The notes under the pieces were generated by a model. It was not told the DNA's origin and ran no database searches. It saw only the letters and a program-made list of their open reading frames with translations. From Nocardia rhamnosiphila NBRC 108938 (lineage in GTDB: Bacteria > Actinomycetota > Actinomycetes > Mycobacteriales > Mycobacteriaceae): 64,000 nt of DNA. Both the position numbers and the translations under genes were made by a program. This document shows, one piece after another, positions 52,536-61,394 of this stretch. Location: NCBI RefSeq assembly GCF_000720425.1, contig NZ_JOAJ01000001.1:930001-994000 (forward strand), given 5' to 3'. Each line of letters starts with the position of its first letter. Position 1 is the stretch's first letter.

Positions 52536-53660
52536 GCGGTCCGCGTCGGTGAAGCGGATGATTCCGCGAATATTGCGGCCCTCGAGCATATCGGCGACAC
52601 CCTCGTTGATCTGCTCGAGGGTGTACTCGCGGGTGATCATATCGCCGAGCCCGAGGTCGCCCAGTTTGTAGAGCGCGAGTACCTCGGGAATGAGGAGTTG
52701 CGGGTTTCCGCCACCGAACAAGGTGCCGCACAGACTCTTCTGCTGGAAGGTGAGCGCCGACAGGTTCATGCGCGGATTGGTCTCCGCGGCATCGCCGGTG
52801 GCGGCAAGGACGCAGCTGCCGCCCTTGGCGGTGATCCGCATCCATTTCGCCAGATCGTGGCCGTCGCACCGCCCGACCGCGACGATCACCGTACGGCACA
52901 TCTGGCCGCCGGTGACCTCCTCGATACCGCCGATAGCGCTGTCGATCGTCGGATAGATATGGGTGGCACCGAATTTCGCGGCCTGTGTCCGCTTCGATTC
53001 GATCGGGTCCACCGCGAAGATGCGGCGGGCGCCGGAGATGACCGCCGCCTGGATCGCCGCGGTGCCGACCGCGCCGGTGCCGACCACCGCGACGTCCTCA
53101 CCGGGGCGGACCGTCGCCGTATTGACCACCGCTCCGTACCCGGTCGTGACACTGCAGCTGGCGAGGCAGGCGATATCGAAGGGGATCGACGGGTCGATCT
53201 TGACGACCGAGCTCTTGTGTACGACCGCGTACGGGGCGAACGCGCCGATCAGCGAGGTGGGGTGCACATTGCGGTCCCGGGCGCGGATACGGAAGGTGCC
53301 GTCGGACACCGCGCCCCGGGTGAGCAGATCCTGACCTCGGTCGCACAGATTGTGATGACCGGATAGGCAGGATTGGCACATCCCGCAGGCCGGGATGAAG
53401 GAGAACACCACGTGATCCCCCACGGCGAGCTGCTCTACCCCGGCGCCGACCTCGATGATCACACCCGCCCCCTCGTGCCCGCCCAGGATCGGGAACTCGG
53501 CGGTGGGCACATCGCCGCTGGCCAGACGCTGATCGAACTGGCACAACCCGGCGGTCTCGACCCGGACCTTCACCTCGCCGTACTGGGGGTCGCCGATCTC
53601 GATCTCCTCGACCGACCACGGCTGCGCGTAATCCCAGATCAATGCACCCTTGGATTTCAT
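52533..53660 (-). CDS. NDMA-dependent-type zinc alcohol dehydrogenase, 375 aa
   Basis: This MDR superfamily enzyme matches the nicotinoprotein group known as NDMA-dependent alcohol dehydrogenases. The N-terminus MKSKGALIWDYAQPW is characteristic. The catalytic zinc ligands are C40 and H62/E63 (GGHEGAGV). The structural zinc Cys residues are C92, C95, C98 and C106. LASCSVTTGYGAVVNTA and GTGAVGTAAIQAA are the NAD-binding segment. In this family NAD is tightly bound and is re-oxidised by an external acceptor; in mycobacteria mycofactocin is thought to serve. The next gene on the same strand, upstream, encodes a mycofactocin-type SDR, consistent with a shared redox cofactor. The ATG at 53660 follows an AGGGAAG-like site. 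The alcohol substrate is unknown. Confidence 0.9.
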   Translation of the reverse strand: MKSKGALIWDYAQPWSVEEIEIGDPQYGEVKVRVETAGLCQFDQRLASGDVPTAEFPILGGHEGAGVIIEVGAGVEQLAVGDHVVFSFIPACGMCQSCLSGHHNLCDRGQDLLTRGAVSDGTFRIRARDRNVHPTSLIGAFAPYAVVHKSSVVKIDPSIPFDIACLASCSVTTGYGAVVNTATVRPGEDVAVVGTGAVGTAAIQAAVISGARRIFAVDPIESKRTQAAKFGATHIYPTIDSAIGGIEEVTGGQMCRTVIVAVGRCDGHDLAKWMRITAKGGSCVLAATGDAAETNPRMNLSALTFQQKSLCGTLFGGGNPQLLIPEVLALYKLGDLGLGDMITREYTLEQINEGVADMLEGRNIRGIIRFTDADR

Positions 53661-53845
53661 CGGCTTCCCTTACTGTCGTGGCGGTGTCGCGGGTCGGTTC
53701 GCGGCAGTACCCAGATTGCCCGATAATGTTGTTCTCGAAAAGTGTTATATCGAATTTCCCCGCATGGTGTCCGCCCGGTCCGGGTCACGGCCGCACCGGG
53801 CACGGCCCGCGAGGACCTGTGCGCGGTGCGCCGCGAATGGGCGGC

Positions 53846-54667
53846 TCAGTACTGTGCCGCGCCCAGATCGACCGAAATGCTCGTAGCGGTGACGAACCGG
53901 GATTCGTCACTCGCCAGCCAGCACACCGCGTCGGAGATATCCTCGGGCTGCGCGATTCCTTCCGGCAGCAGGGGAGTGTTCATCCGCGCGAGGAGTTCGT
54001 TGGTCTCCGCGGCCCGGGTGAGCGCGCCGACCATGTCCCCGGAACCCATCGGCGTGGCGACCGGGCCGGGGGCGACACTGTTGACCCGGATCGAATGTTT
54101 GCCGAGTTCGGCCGCCAAGGCGCGGGCCATCCCGGTGACGGCGTGTTTGCTGGCGGTGTAGTGCACCATGAACGGCTGCATCGCCACGCCCGAGGCGGAG
54201 CTGATCAGGATGATCGAGCCGCCCCGTCCACCCTCGATGATCCGGGGTGCACCGGCCGTCACGGTGTTCCAGGTGCCGGTGACATTGGTGTCGAGAACCG
54301 CCTGGAACGACTCCGGGGTGATGGCGTCCCACGGTTCGGGAATGCAGATTCCGGCGTTGGCGACGATCACGTCGAGCCGGCCGAACGCGGCCATCCCGGC
54401 GTCGACGGCGGCCCGCAGCGCGGCCGGGTCCCGGGTATCGGCCGCGTCGGCGACGATCTTGCGTCCCGTTTCCTCGACCAGGCGAACGGTCTCGTCGAGA
54501 TCGCCGGGAGTCGCGGCGTCGTAGGGGACCGCGGGCGGCAGCGGACCGCACAGGTCCACCGCGATGATATCGGCGCCCTCGGCCGCCAGCCGGACCGCGT
54601 GGGCCCGGCCCTGACCGCGCGCCGCGCCGGTGACGAAAGCTACTCTGCCGGATAGTCGACCGCTCAC
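53846..54667 (-). CDS. Mycofactocin-coupled SDR family oxidoreductase, 273 aa
   Basis: This short-chain dehydrogenase carries the mycofactocin-type signature. The Rossmann motif TGAARGQGRAHAVRLA is followed after the VDLC strand by an insertion of about 25 residues (41-66), which in this group helps hold NAD non-exchangeably. The catalytic residues S157, Y170 and K174 (YTASK) are present, as is NAG at 104-106. The GTG start at 54667 has AGGAG about eight bases upstream; the frame runs on upstream without homology. The stop lies 185 bases before the NDMA-type dehydrogenase gene, on the same strand, and that space is AT-richer and may hold a promoter. No mycofactocin biosynthesis gene (mftA to mftF) is in the window, so the cofactor must be made elsewhere. 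Confidence 0.9.
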   Translation of the reverse strand: MSGRLSGRVAFVTGAARGQGRAHAVRLAAEGADIIAVDLCGPLPPAVPYDAATPGDLDETVRLVEETGRKIVADAADTRDPAALRAAVDAGMAAFGRLDVIVANAGICIPEPWDAITPESFQAVLDTNVTGTWNTVTAGAPRIIEGGRGGSIILISSASGVAMQPFMVHYTASKHAVTGMARALAAELGKHSIRVNSVAPGPVATPMGSGDMVGALTRAAETNELLARMNTPLLPEGIAQPEDISDAVCWLASDESRFVTATSISVDLGAAQY

Positions 54668-54798
54668 TTGCCGTTCTCCTGTCGTTGCGAACACATCCGA
54701 CCATTGTGTGCCGCCCGGGACGCAACGCGCACGCACCGGACTCGCGAGCGGGGCAGGACCGGTGCGGACCGGCGGGGCGGCCCGGGCCGTCGGGCGTG

Positions 54799-55512
54799 CT
54801 ACTCCGACAGCGCCTTCAGGGCAAGTTCGGCCAGTTCGGGGCGGCAGATCAGCAGATCGGGGAGATAGGGATCGGGGCGGTTGTAGATCAGCGGGCTTCC
54901 GTCCAGGCGGGAGACGTGCAACCCCGCCGCGGCCGCCACCGCGACCGGTGCGCACGAATCCCATTCGTACTGGCCGCCCGAATGGGCGTAGATATCGGCG
55001 CTGCCCCGGACCACCGCCATCGCCTTGGCACCGGCCGAGCCCATCGGCACTTCGGTCGCCCCCAGCCGGGCCACCAATCGCCGGACTTCGAAGGACGGCC
55101 GGCTGCGCGAGAGCGCCACCCGCACGGTCCCGGGCGGCGGCGGTGGCGGGAGGACCGGCGGCCGGCCGGTGTGCAGCACCAGACCCTCGGCCGGGAGCGC
55201 CACCGCTCCCGCGGCGGGCCTTCCGTCCACCGCGAGCGCCACGTGTACCGCCCAGTCCTTGCGTGCGGGTTCCCCGTATTCCCGGGTCCCGTCGAGGGGG
55301 TCGACGATCCACACCCGGGACTGCCGGACGCGGTCGCCGTCGTCGGGTGATTCCTCCGAGAGCACCGCGTCCGCCGGGCGTTCGGCGGCCAGCCGCCCGA
55401 GCAAGAAGTTGTCGGACCGCCGGTCGCCGACAGCGCCACCGAGTTCGCGGATGCCGAGCAGCAGTTCCCCGGCTTCGCCGGCCAATATCGCGGCGAGTGT
55501 GTGGTCGTCCAT
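54799..55512 (-). CDS. cysQ: 3'(2'),5'-bisphosphate nucleotidase, CysQ type, 237 aa
   Basis: This inositol-monophosphatase-superfamily phosphatase removes phosphate from 3'-phosphoadenosine 5'-phosphate in sulfate assimilation and may also hydrolyse inositol phosphates. Metal-binding motifs are LSEES (E53, E54), WIVDPLDGTREY (D71, D74) and, near the C-terminus, YEWDSCAPVAVAAAAG. The length agrees with the CysQ family. ATG 55512 has GAAGGA five bases upstream. The sulfur link is loosely shared with the TauE-like exporter 3 kb away, but the two genes are not in one operon. Confidence 0.88.
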   Translation of the reverse strand: MDDHTLAAILAGEAGELLLGIRELGGAVGDRRSDNFLLGRLAAERPADAVLSEESPDDGDRVRQSRVWIVDPLDGTREYGEPARKDWAVHVALAVDGRPAAGAVALPAEGLVLHTGRPPVLPPPPPPGTVRVALSRSRPSFEVRRLVARLGATEVPMGSAGAKAMAVVRGSADIYAHSGGQYEWDSCAPVAVAAAAGLHVSRLDGSPLIYNRPDPYLPDLLICRPELAELALKALSE

Positions 55513-55635
55513 GAGGATCCTTCCCGGCGAGCGATGCCGCCCAGATCCATATACCACGGTGCGCCCGGTCACTCGTCACACGGTTCCGCGGACCGGACCG
55601 CGGAGCACCGGCCCGGACGGGGCCGGCGCGGCAGG

Positions 55636-55782
55636 TCAGTAGGCGATGAACAGGATCTCGTCGCGCGAGTAATCGTGGCCGGGGTGGTTCTCGGTGAGAT
55701 GTTTGCGCACCACGTCGACCAGTTCGTCCTCGGTGGCGCCGGTCAGATGCTCACCACAGGGGCAGTTGAGTCTTGTCTTCAC
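55636..55782 (-). CDS. DUF1059 small protein, 48 aa
   Basis: The short protein starts VKTRLNCPCGEHLTGATEDE and continues LVDVVRKHLTENHPGHDYSRDEILFIAY. CPCG plus the HL-TENHPG-like His motif is the DUF1059 pattern, a small family proposed to bind metal through Cys and His. The GTG at 55782 has AGAGGA six to seven bases upstream and fits the family length; an ATG at 55851 would add 23 unrelated residues. Its role is unknown. Confidence 0.8.
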   Translation of the reverse strand: MKTRLNCPCGEHLTGATEDELVDVVRKHLTENHPGHDYSRDEILFIAY

Positions 55783-55983
55783 GGGAATTCCTCTCTTCGC
55801 GTTGAACGATCGGGAACAGCGTACGTCTCCGGTGGCCGGCACGACGGCCATCGGAGGCTGTCTCGACCGTGACCGGTGGTCACGACGCTGCTCTATGAAC
55901 CGCGCCGCCGCGGCGGCGGGATCGGAGTGGCGGCGATGTGCGCCGGCGGCGGTCAGGGCGGCGCGGTGATTATCGAGGTCTGA

Positions 55984-57258
55984 TCAGGCGCGTCGCACCG
56001 GCATCCGTTTGATGCCGTGGACGAAATCGCTGTGGACGTACTCCGGGTCGCCGAGCACCACCTCGGGGATCCGGGGCAGCAGCTCGTGGAAGAGCAACCG
56101 CAGCTGCATCCTCGCCAGCCATGCGCCCAGGCAGAAGTGGGCCCCGCCGCCGCCGAAACCGGAATGCGGATTGGGGTCGCGGGTGAGGTCGAAGATATGG
56201 GGCGCGTCGAGTGCGGACTCGTCGCGATTGGCCGAACAGTAGAACAGCACCAGTTTCTCGCCCGCCCGCACCCGGGTGCCCGCGACCTCGGTATCGGTCA
56301 CCGCGTGCCGGGCGAAATGAAGGACCGGCGTCGCCCAGCGGATGAACTCCTCGACTGCGCCGCCGAGCCGTGCCGCCGGATCTTCGAGCAGCCATTCGCG
56401 CTGTGCCGGATGGTCGGCCAGCGCTTTGAAACCGTGGGAGGTGGTCTGTTTGGTGGTGTCGTTCCCCGCGGAAGCGAGCAGGACCATGAACGCGCCGATC
56501 TCCTCGTCGGTGAGGCGATGGCCGTCCACCTCCGCGGCCACTATCGCGGACATCAGGTCGTCGCGTGGTGCGCGGCGGCGGCGCGCGGCGAGCTCGGTAC
56601 CGGCGTCGTGCAGGATGGTGAACTGGGACATGAAGAAATCGGCCCGCTCCGCGAGACTCGCGTATTCCTCGTCGGTGGAGCCGAACATCGCCTCGGCCGC
56701 ATACGCGACGGTCTCCCGGTCGGCGCGGTCGATGCCGATCATGTCCGAGACGGTACGCATGGGCAGTTTGCGGGAGAGGCTGTCCACGAGGTCCACCGGC
56801 CGCCCGCCGCGCAGCTCGGCGAGGAACTCGTCGACGATCTCGGCGGCGTTGGCGCGGATCTGGGATTCGATGCGGCGCACCTGTTTCGGGGTGAACGCGG
56901 CGCTGACGAGGCGCCGGTACCGGGTGTGCTGCGGCGGGTCCATGGTGAGGAAGAAGGTCGTGGGTCGCTGCAGTTCCACCGGCATCGGGTCCATGCTGAT
57001 ACCCAAGCCCGAGGTGAACAGGTCCGGGTGGCGGCTGATGTAGGCGATATCGCGCTGCCGGGTCACCGCCCAGAATCCGGGTTCGGAATGTGGGAAAACA
57101 GCGGGTGCCGGTGCGTGCCAGGTGAGTCCTGGTTCGGCGCGCAACCGAGCGAAGACCTCGTCGCGGGCCGCGAAGTCACGGGCCCAGAACGCCGGTCCGG
57201 AGATATCGAGCCGGTGGAAGCCGCGGGTGGTGGCCGGGGCGCTGTCGGCAGGGTTCAT
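55984..57258 (-). CDS. Cytochrome P450, 424 aa
   Basis: This soluble bacterial class-I-type monooxygenase has all family landmarks: the I-helix AGNDTT (264-269), the ExxR motif E304-x-x-R307 in VEEFIRWATP, and the heme loop FGGGGAHFCLG with Cys376. FFLTMDPPQHTRYRRLVSAAFTP is the C-helix region. The pattern AGNDTTxxxxSHGxxAL and EFIRWATPVLHFARxAxxDTE resembles the CYP125/CYP142 group, whose characterised members oxidise cholesterol side chains, so a steroid or terpenoid substrate is plausible. No ferredoxin or reductase gene lies beside it. ATG 57258 is the best start; sequence upstream in frame has no homology. It diverges from the methyltransferase gene. Confidence 0.92.
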   Translation of the reverse strand: MNPADSAPATTRGFHRLDISGPAFWARDFAARDEVFARLRAEPGLTWHAPAPAVFPHSEPGFWAVTRQRDIAYISRHPDLFTSGLGISMDPMPVELQRPTTFFLTMDPPQHTRYRRLVSAAFTPKQVRRIESQIRANAAEIVDEFLAELRGGRPVDLVDSLSRKLPMRTVSDMIGIDRADRETVAYAAEAMFGSTDEEYASLAERADFFMSQFTILHDAGTELAARRRRAPRDDLMSAIVAAEVDGHRLTDEEIGAFMVLLASAGNDTTKQTTSHGFKALADHPAQREWLLEDPAARLGGAVEEFIRWATPVLHFARHAVTDTEVAGTRVRAGEKLVLFYCSANRDESALDAPHIFDLTRDPNPHSGFGGGGAHFCLGAWLARMQLRLLFHELLPRIPEVVLGDPEYVHSDFVHGIKRMPVRRA

Positions 57259-57513
57259 GAGCGGCTCCGAGCTCGGCAGACCATGGGTACCGCACGCGGT
57301 GCAGGGCCGGGGACGAGCGCGCGCCGGTAGGAATACTGTAGTGCGCGTACCGATTCCCGGCGGCTGCTTCCGGGGAATCGGGCGGCGCCCGGAGCGCTCA
57401 CTGCGGGAGGGCGTCCAGCCGCGCCTCGACGACGCGGCAGGCGGCACGGAAACCGCCCGGCCGGGGCCCGCCCGCCCGCCGGGGTCGATACCTCCCGGGC
57501 CAGTATCGCCCGG

Positions 57514-58323
57514 GTGCACGACGCCAGTCTCGGTGGTAAGGACAACTTCGAAGTCGATCGCCGAGTGCTCGACTCGGTGCTGGAGGTCGCGCCCGGGATG
57601 GCGGAGGTGTCACGGCGCAACAGGGCGTGGATGCGCCGGGTGATCCGGTATCTCGCGGGGATCGTCGGGGTGGACCAGTTCCTCGACGCCGGTGCCGGGC
57701 TGCCGGCCGTGGGCAATACCCACGAGACAGCCCGGCCGGCGAACCCGTGGGCCCGGGTGGTGTACCTGGACAACGACCCGATGTGTGTCGCGCACGGCCG
57801 GGTGTTGCTGGAGACCAACGAGGACACGGTGTACCTGCACGGCGATCTGACCGATCCCGATGTGCTGGCCCATGATTCGGCGGTATGGCGCTATCTCGAC
57901 CGCGCGCGTCCGGTGGCCGTCATCCTCGGTTCGGTACTACATCACATCGAGGACGCGGCGGACCCGGCGGGAATCGTGGCGGAGTGTGTGCGGGCGCTGA
58001 GCCCGGGTTCGTTCGTGGCGATCACCCACTACTGGGATCCGGCCGACGGCTCGCCCGGGCACGAGCTCGCCCGGGAGGTGGAACGGCGCTTCCTGGAGCA
58101 GGGCCTGGGGACCGGCTGGTATCGGAGCCGGGAAGAGATCGTTTCCTATTTCGACGGACTCGAACTGGTCGATCCCGGGGTGGTCCCGGTCGACGAGTGG
58201 TGGCCCTCGGGGCCGGCGCGGTCGCCGCGGACGGCCGAGGAACGGCTGCTGCTGGGCGGTGTCGGGCGGAAGGGCGCGCGTTCGGCGTTGGACGGTCCGG
58301 CGGGTCTGCCCAGGACCGGGTGA
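57514..58323 (+). CDS. DUF574 SAM-dependent methyltransferase-like protein, at least 269 aa; 5' end uncertain
   Basis: The family is the actinobacterial Methyltransf_19 (DUF574) group: HDASLGGKDNFEVDR, then FLDAGAGLPAVGNTHE as the SAM-binding loop, VVYLDNDP for the acidic residue, LGSVLHHIED and FVAITHY. Substrates of the family are unknown. The GTG at 57514 starts just inside the conserved N-terminus. The preceding codons (from about 57466) read in frame as ARPPAGVDTSRASIAR, which matches the normal family start, yet no ATG, GTG or TTG lies in frame between the stop at 57328 and 57514. So the gene may use a rare start codon, be frameshifted near its 5' end, or begin at 57514 in a shortened form. 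It is separated by 255 bases from the divergent P450 gene. Confidence 0.8.
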   Translation: MHDASLGGKDNFEVDRRVLDSVLEVAPGMAEVSRRNRAWMRRVIRYLAGIVGVDQFLDAGAGLPAVGNTHETARPANPWARVVYLDNDPMCVAHGRVLLETNEDTVYLHGDLTDPDVLAHDSAVWRYLDRARPVAVILGSVLHHIEDAADPAGIVAECVRALSPGSFVAITHYWDPADGSPGHELAREVERRFLEQGLGTGWYRSREEIVSYFDGLELVDPGVVPVDEWWPSGPARSPRTAEERLLLGGVGRKGARSALDGPAGLPRTG

Positions 58324-58370
58324 GGCGTGGGGATCGGTCGGTCGCGTCGGATGCCGGCGCGGAAATTACA

Positions 58371-58399
58371 TTCTCATATCAAGAGAACTGTCTTATACT
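58371..58399 (+). promoter_or_regulatory. Promoter and overlapping inverted repeat before the SDR gene
   Basis: TATACT at 58394-58399 is a good -10 box. TTCTCA at 58371-58376, 17 bases upstream, is a poor but correctly spaced -35 box. An inverted repeat TTCTC-N7-GAGAA (58371-58387) covers the -35 region, and the outer bases extend it imperfectly (ACA and TGT). This is a plausible repressor operator. Confidence 0.4.
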
Positions 58400-58479
58400 T
58401 CGGCGGGACCGGCTGCCTTCGGCAGGTGACCATCCGGGTCGAGGGGCGGCGTGAATCGTGCTGGGACTGGATAGATGCC

Positions 58480-59508
58480 GTGAGCTCTTCGAATGAACCG
58501 TGGACAGTGGCCGACGCACCCGACCAGTCGGGGCGTACCGCCGTGGTGACCGGTGCGAACACCGGCATCGGACTCGAAATCGCCCGGGGTCTGGCCCGCC
58601 GGGGCGCGACGGTCGTGCTCGCCTGCCGTAACGATATCGCCGCCGCGACGGCGAAGGCCGATATCGAGGACTCGGTACCGGGCGCCGACATCCGTACCGC
58701 GCACGTGGATATCGGTGATCTGAGCTCCGTCGCCGCCTGCGCGCGGCGGTTGCACGACGAACTCCCCGGGATCGACCTGCTGATCAACAACGCGGGTGTG
58801 GTGGCCGGTAGCTGGACGCCGACCGTCGACGGATTCGAAAGCGATTTCGGGATCAACTTTCTCGGGCATTTCGCGTTGACCGCCCGGCTGGCCGATCTGA
58901 TCACCGCCGCCCCGGCCGGCCGGATCGTCAGTGTGGGCAGCCTGAGCCACGGACGCCGCAACGCGGCACTGGATTTCGAAGACTTGCAGTCCGAGCGCAG
59001 CTTCGGCCGGCTGGTGACCTACTCGCGCTCGAAAACGGCCTCCATGACATTCATGGTCGAATTGCAGCGTCGGCTGGCGGCCGCGGGTTCGCGAGCGCTG
59101 TCGGTCGGCGCCCACCCCGGCGGGGTTCGGTCGACCATTCTGCGTGATCAGAGCCTGCTGGTCCGGATCGCCTACAGCAATGTGGTGATGACCCTGGCGC
59201 GCCTGGTCACCCAGACGCCGGAGGCGGGCGCCCGGTCCGTACTCCGGGCCGCCCTCGACCCGGACGTACCCGGTGCCGGGTTCTACGGTCCGGTGCAACG
59301 GTGGGGACTGGTCGGCCCGCCGGTGCGATTGTCCACGCCGACCGGAGCCGCGGACCCCGCGGCCGGTCGCCGGCTGTGGGCGATCGCCGAAGAGCTGGCC
59401 GGCGTCGAGTTCGTGCTCGGCTCACCGCACCGCCCGGCCGCGGGCGATGTTCCGGTGACCGGCGCCGCGGCGGCCCCGCGGGCGGAGGCGGCCGGCGAGA
59501 GCGCGTAG
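58480..59508 (+). CDS. SDR family oxidoreductase (retinol-dehydrogenase-like), 342 aa
   Basis: This is a classical but long SDR. The cofactor motif is TGANTGIG (24-31), NNAG lies at 103-106, and the catalytic residues are S154, Y181 and K185 (YSRSK). The N-terminal WTVADAPDQSGR is typical of actinobacterial retinol-dehydrogenase or protochlorophyllide-reductase-like SDRs. The ACRN segment after the second strand (48-51) suggests NADP preference. The GTG at 58480 is chosen because homology begins just after it; its ribosome site is weak. It converges with the TesB gene with 22 bases between stops. The physiological substrate is unknown. Confidence 0.85.
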   Translation: MSSSNEPWTVADAPDQSGRTAVVTGANTGIGLEIARGLARRGATVVLACRNDIAAATAKADIEDSVPGADIRTAHVDIGDLSSVAACARRLHDELPGIDLLINNAGVVAGSWTPTVDGFESDFGINFLGHFALTARLADLITAAPAGRIVSVGSLSHGRRNAALDFEDLQSERSFGRLVTYSRSKTASMTFMVELQRRLAAAGSRALSVGAHPGGVRSTILRDQSLLVRIAYSNVVMTLARLVTQTPEAGARSVLRAALDPDVPGAGFYGPVQRWGLVGPPVRLSTPTGAADPAAGRRLWAIAEELAGVEFVLGSPHRPAAGDVPVTGAAAAPRAEAAGESA

Positions 59509-59530
59509 CCCTGCGCGGGGGGTACCGGAG

Positions 59531-60412
59531 TCAGCGGGACGTACGGGGACGGATCAGTCCCTCCTGCATCGTGGTCGCGCACAAGCGGCCCGCCCGGTCC
59601 AGGATCTCGCCGTGCGCGAGCCCGCGGCCACCACCCGCCCAGCGCCCGTGCTGATCGTGCAGGAACCACTCGTCGACCCGCAGGGGTGCGTGGAACCAGA
59701 TCGAGTGGTTGACCGTGGCCACCTGGAGTTCCCGGTCGCGCAGTGCCGCACCGTGCGGTCCGGTGGTCGCCGAGAGCAGCAGTAGATCGCTCAGATACAT
59801 CAGGCACGCGGCTTGCTCGAGACCCGTATCGGGCACCGGCACCCGGGTGCGCAGCCACACCCGCTGCCGGGTGCCGGAGGCGGCTCCGCGCATGGCATGC
59901 GCGCGGGCGGGTGGATCGGGAAAGCGGGCGTCCACCCCGAGCGCATCGAGGAAGGTGGTGGTCCAGCGCAGGGCTTCGGGGTTCTCGCCGAAGGCCTCCG
60001 CGAGATCCGGCACCTCGTCGGGGCCGGGGGTATCGAGCGCGGCGACCTGATGGGCCAAGCCGTCCTCGGGGCGATGGAACGACGCGAGCATCGTGAAGAT
60101 CACGCGACCGTTCTGGATCGCCTCGACCCGCCGGGTGGAGAACGAGCCGCCGTCCCGCACCGGCTCCACCACGAACTCGGTGGGCACGGTGGTGTCGCCC
60201 GGGAGCAGGAAATAGGTCTGTGCGGAATGGATGGGCCGGTCCGCCGGTGCGGTCAGCCCCGCCGCCAGCACCGCCTGCCCCGCGACTTCGCCGCCGTAGC
60301 TGCGGCGTGCGGGTCCGTCGTGGGCACGCCCGCGGAAGCGATGGTCCCCGACGCGTTCGAGAGCGAGCCGGTCGGCCACCGATTCCGCGGGCCGCACGCT
60401 CTCCAGGGTCAT
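59531..60412 (-). CDS. Acyl-CoA thioesterase II (TesB family), 293 aa
   Basis: The double-hotdog thioesterase hydrolyses acyl-CoA to free acid and CoA. The N-terminal hotdog has RVGDHRFRGRAHD, RSYGGEVAGQAVLAAG and IHSAQTYFLLPGDT. The C-terminal hotdog shows the catalytic Asp in YLSDLLLL, the NHSIWFHAPLRVDEWFL segment, and GLAHGEILDRAGRLCATTMQEGLIR with the catalytic Gln. These match the Asp-Thr/Ser-Gln triad of TesB. ATG 60412 has GGAGG upstream. The adjacent upstream gene on the same strand is a 3-hydroxyacyl-CoA-dehydrogenase-like SDR, supporting a fatty-acyl-CoA role. Confidence 0.9.
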   Translation of the reverse strand: MTLESVRPAESVADRLALERVGDHRFRGRAHDGPARRSYGGEVAGQAVLAAGLTAPADRPIHSAQTYFLLPGDTTVPTEFVVEPVRDGGSFSTRRVEAIQNGRVIFTMLASFHRPEDGLAHQVAALDTPGPDEVPDLAEAFGENPEALRWTTTFLDALGVDARFPDPPARAHAMRGAASGTRQRVWLRTRVPVPDTGLEQAACLMYLSDLLLLSATTGPHGAALRDRELQVATVNHSIWFHAPLRVDEWFLHDQHGRWAGGGRGLAHGEILDRAGRLCATTMQEGLIRPRTSR

Positions 60413-60576
60413 GGCCACCTCCGTGGGGCGCGATACGGCCATGTGCCGCGGTGTCGGACAAGGTCGGATCCCATTATGGTGCGGGCGCCCGGCGCGGTCG
60501 GGCGCCGGCTCCCCGCACGACTCCGGGGCACTGCCGTACCGCTGGGCCGGCCGTGCCCCGGTTCGCGGTGACTCAC

Positions 60577-61338
60577 TTACTTGGGCGCGAAGCGCATTCC
60601 GGCGTCCAGGCGCAGACACTGGCCGTTGAGCATGCCGTTCTCGACAATGGCGGCGGCCAGCTTCGCGTACTCCTCCGGGCGTCCCATCCGCTTGGGGAAG
60701 GCATTGCCGGCGACCAGCGGGGTGACCATCTCCTCGGGCACTCCGGCGAGGATGCCGGTGTCGAAGAGCGACGGCGCGATGGCCAGCACCCGGACACCGA
60801 CCGAGCCGAGGTCGCGCGCCATGGTCAATGCCATGCCGGCGATACCGGCCTTGGCGGCGGTGTAGGCGACCTGCCCGATCTGGCCCTCGAAGGCGGCGAT
60901 GGAGGCGGTATTGACGATGACGCCGCGTTCGCCGTCGGCGTCGGGTTCGCCCTGGCTCATATGCCAGGCCTGCAACCGGTTGAGGTTGAAGGTGGCGATG
61001 AGGTTCAGATTGATGATCTTTGTGAACGATTCCAGATCGTGCGGGCCCGTTTTGGACAGCGTGCGTTTGGCGATCCCGCCGCCGGCGGTGTTGACGGCGA
61101 TATCGAGGCCGCCCAGTTCGGCCACCACGTCGGCCAGCACGGTTTCGACTCCCGCGTGGTCGGTGACATCGGCCTCGAAGAAGGAACCACCGAGATCGGC
61201 CGCGACCTTGTTGCCCTCACTGGCGGTCCGGTCGACGATCACGACCTTCGCCCCGCGGGCGGCCAAGAGCTCGGCGCTGGCCCGCCCCATCCCGGAGGCG
61301 CCTCCGACGACGACTGCACGTGCTCCCTGAATCTCCAT
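60577..61338 (-). CDS. 3-hydroxyacyl-CoA dehydrogenase-like SDR, 253 aa
   Basis: This classical SDR has GGASGMG (12-18), VDRTAS for NAD preference (Asp at the end of strand 2), NTAGG at 83-87 and the catalytic set S146, Y159 and K163 (YTAAK). The overall pattern, including LESFTKIINLNLIATFN and GQVAYTAAKAGIAGM, resembles type II 3-hydroxyacyl-CoA dehydrogenases, which oxidise 3-hydroxyacyl-CoA in beta-oxidation and can act on steroids. ATG 61338 has AGGAAC just upstream. It lies 164 bases before the TesB gene on the same strand. Confidence 0.88.
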   Translation of the reverse strand: MEIQGARAVVVGGASGMGRASAELLAARGAKVVIVDRTASEGNKVAADLGGSFFEADVTDHAGVETVLADVVAELGGLDIAVNTAGGGIAKRTLSKTGPHDLESFTKIINLNLIATFNLNRLQAWHMSQGEPDADGERGVIVNTASIAAFEGQIGQVAYTAAKAGIAGMALTMARDLGSVGVRVLAIAPSLFDTGILAGVPEEMVTPLVAGNAFPKRMGRPEEYAKLAAAIVENGMLNGQCLRLDAGMRFAPK

Positions 61339-61394
61339 TGTTCCTGTCTTTCTCGGTGTGATGCCCGGTCGTCGCACGCCGAACGTATACCGGC

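Noticed and set aside
52533..54667. A mycofactocin biosynthesis cluster
   Set aside because: Only cofactor-using enzymes are present. No MftA-like small peptide, radical-SAM MftC or MftF glycosyltransferase is seen.
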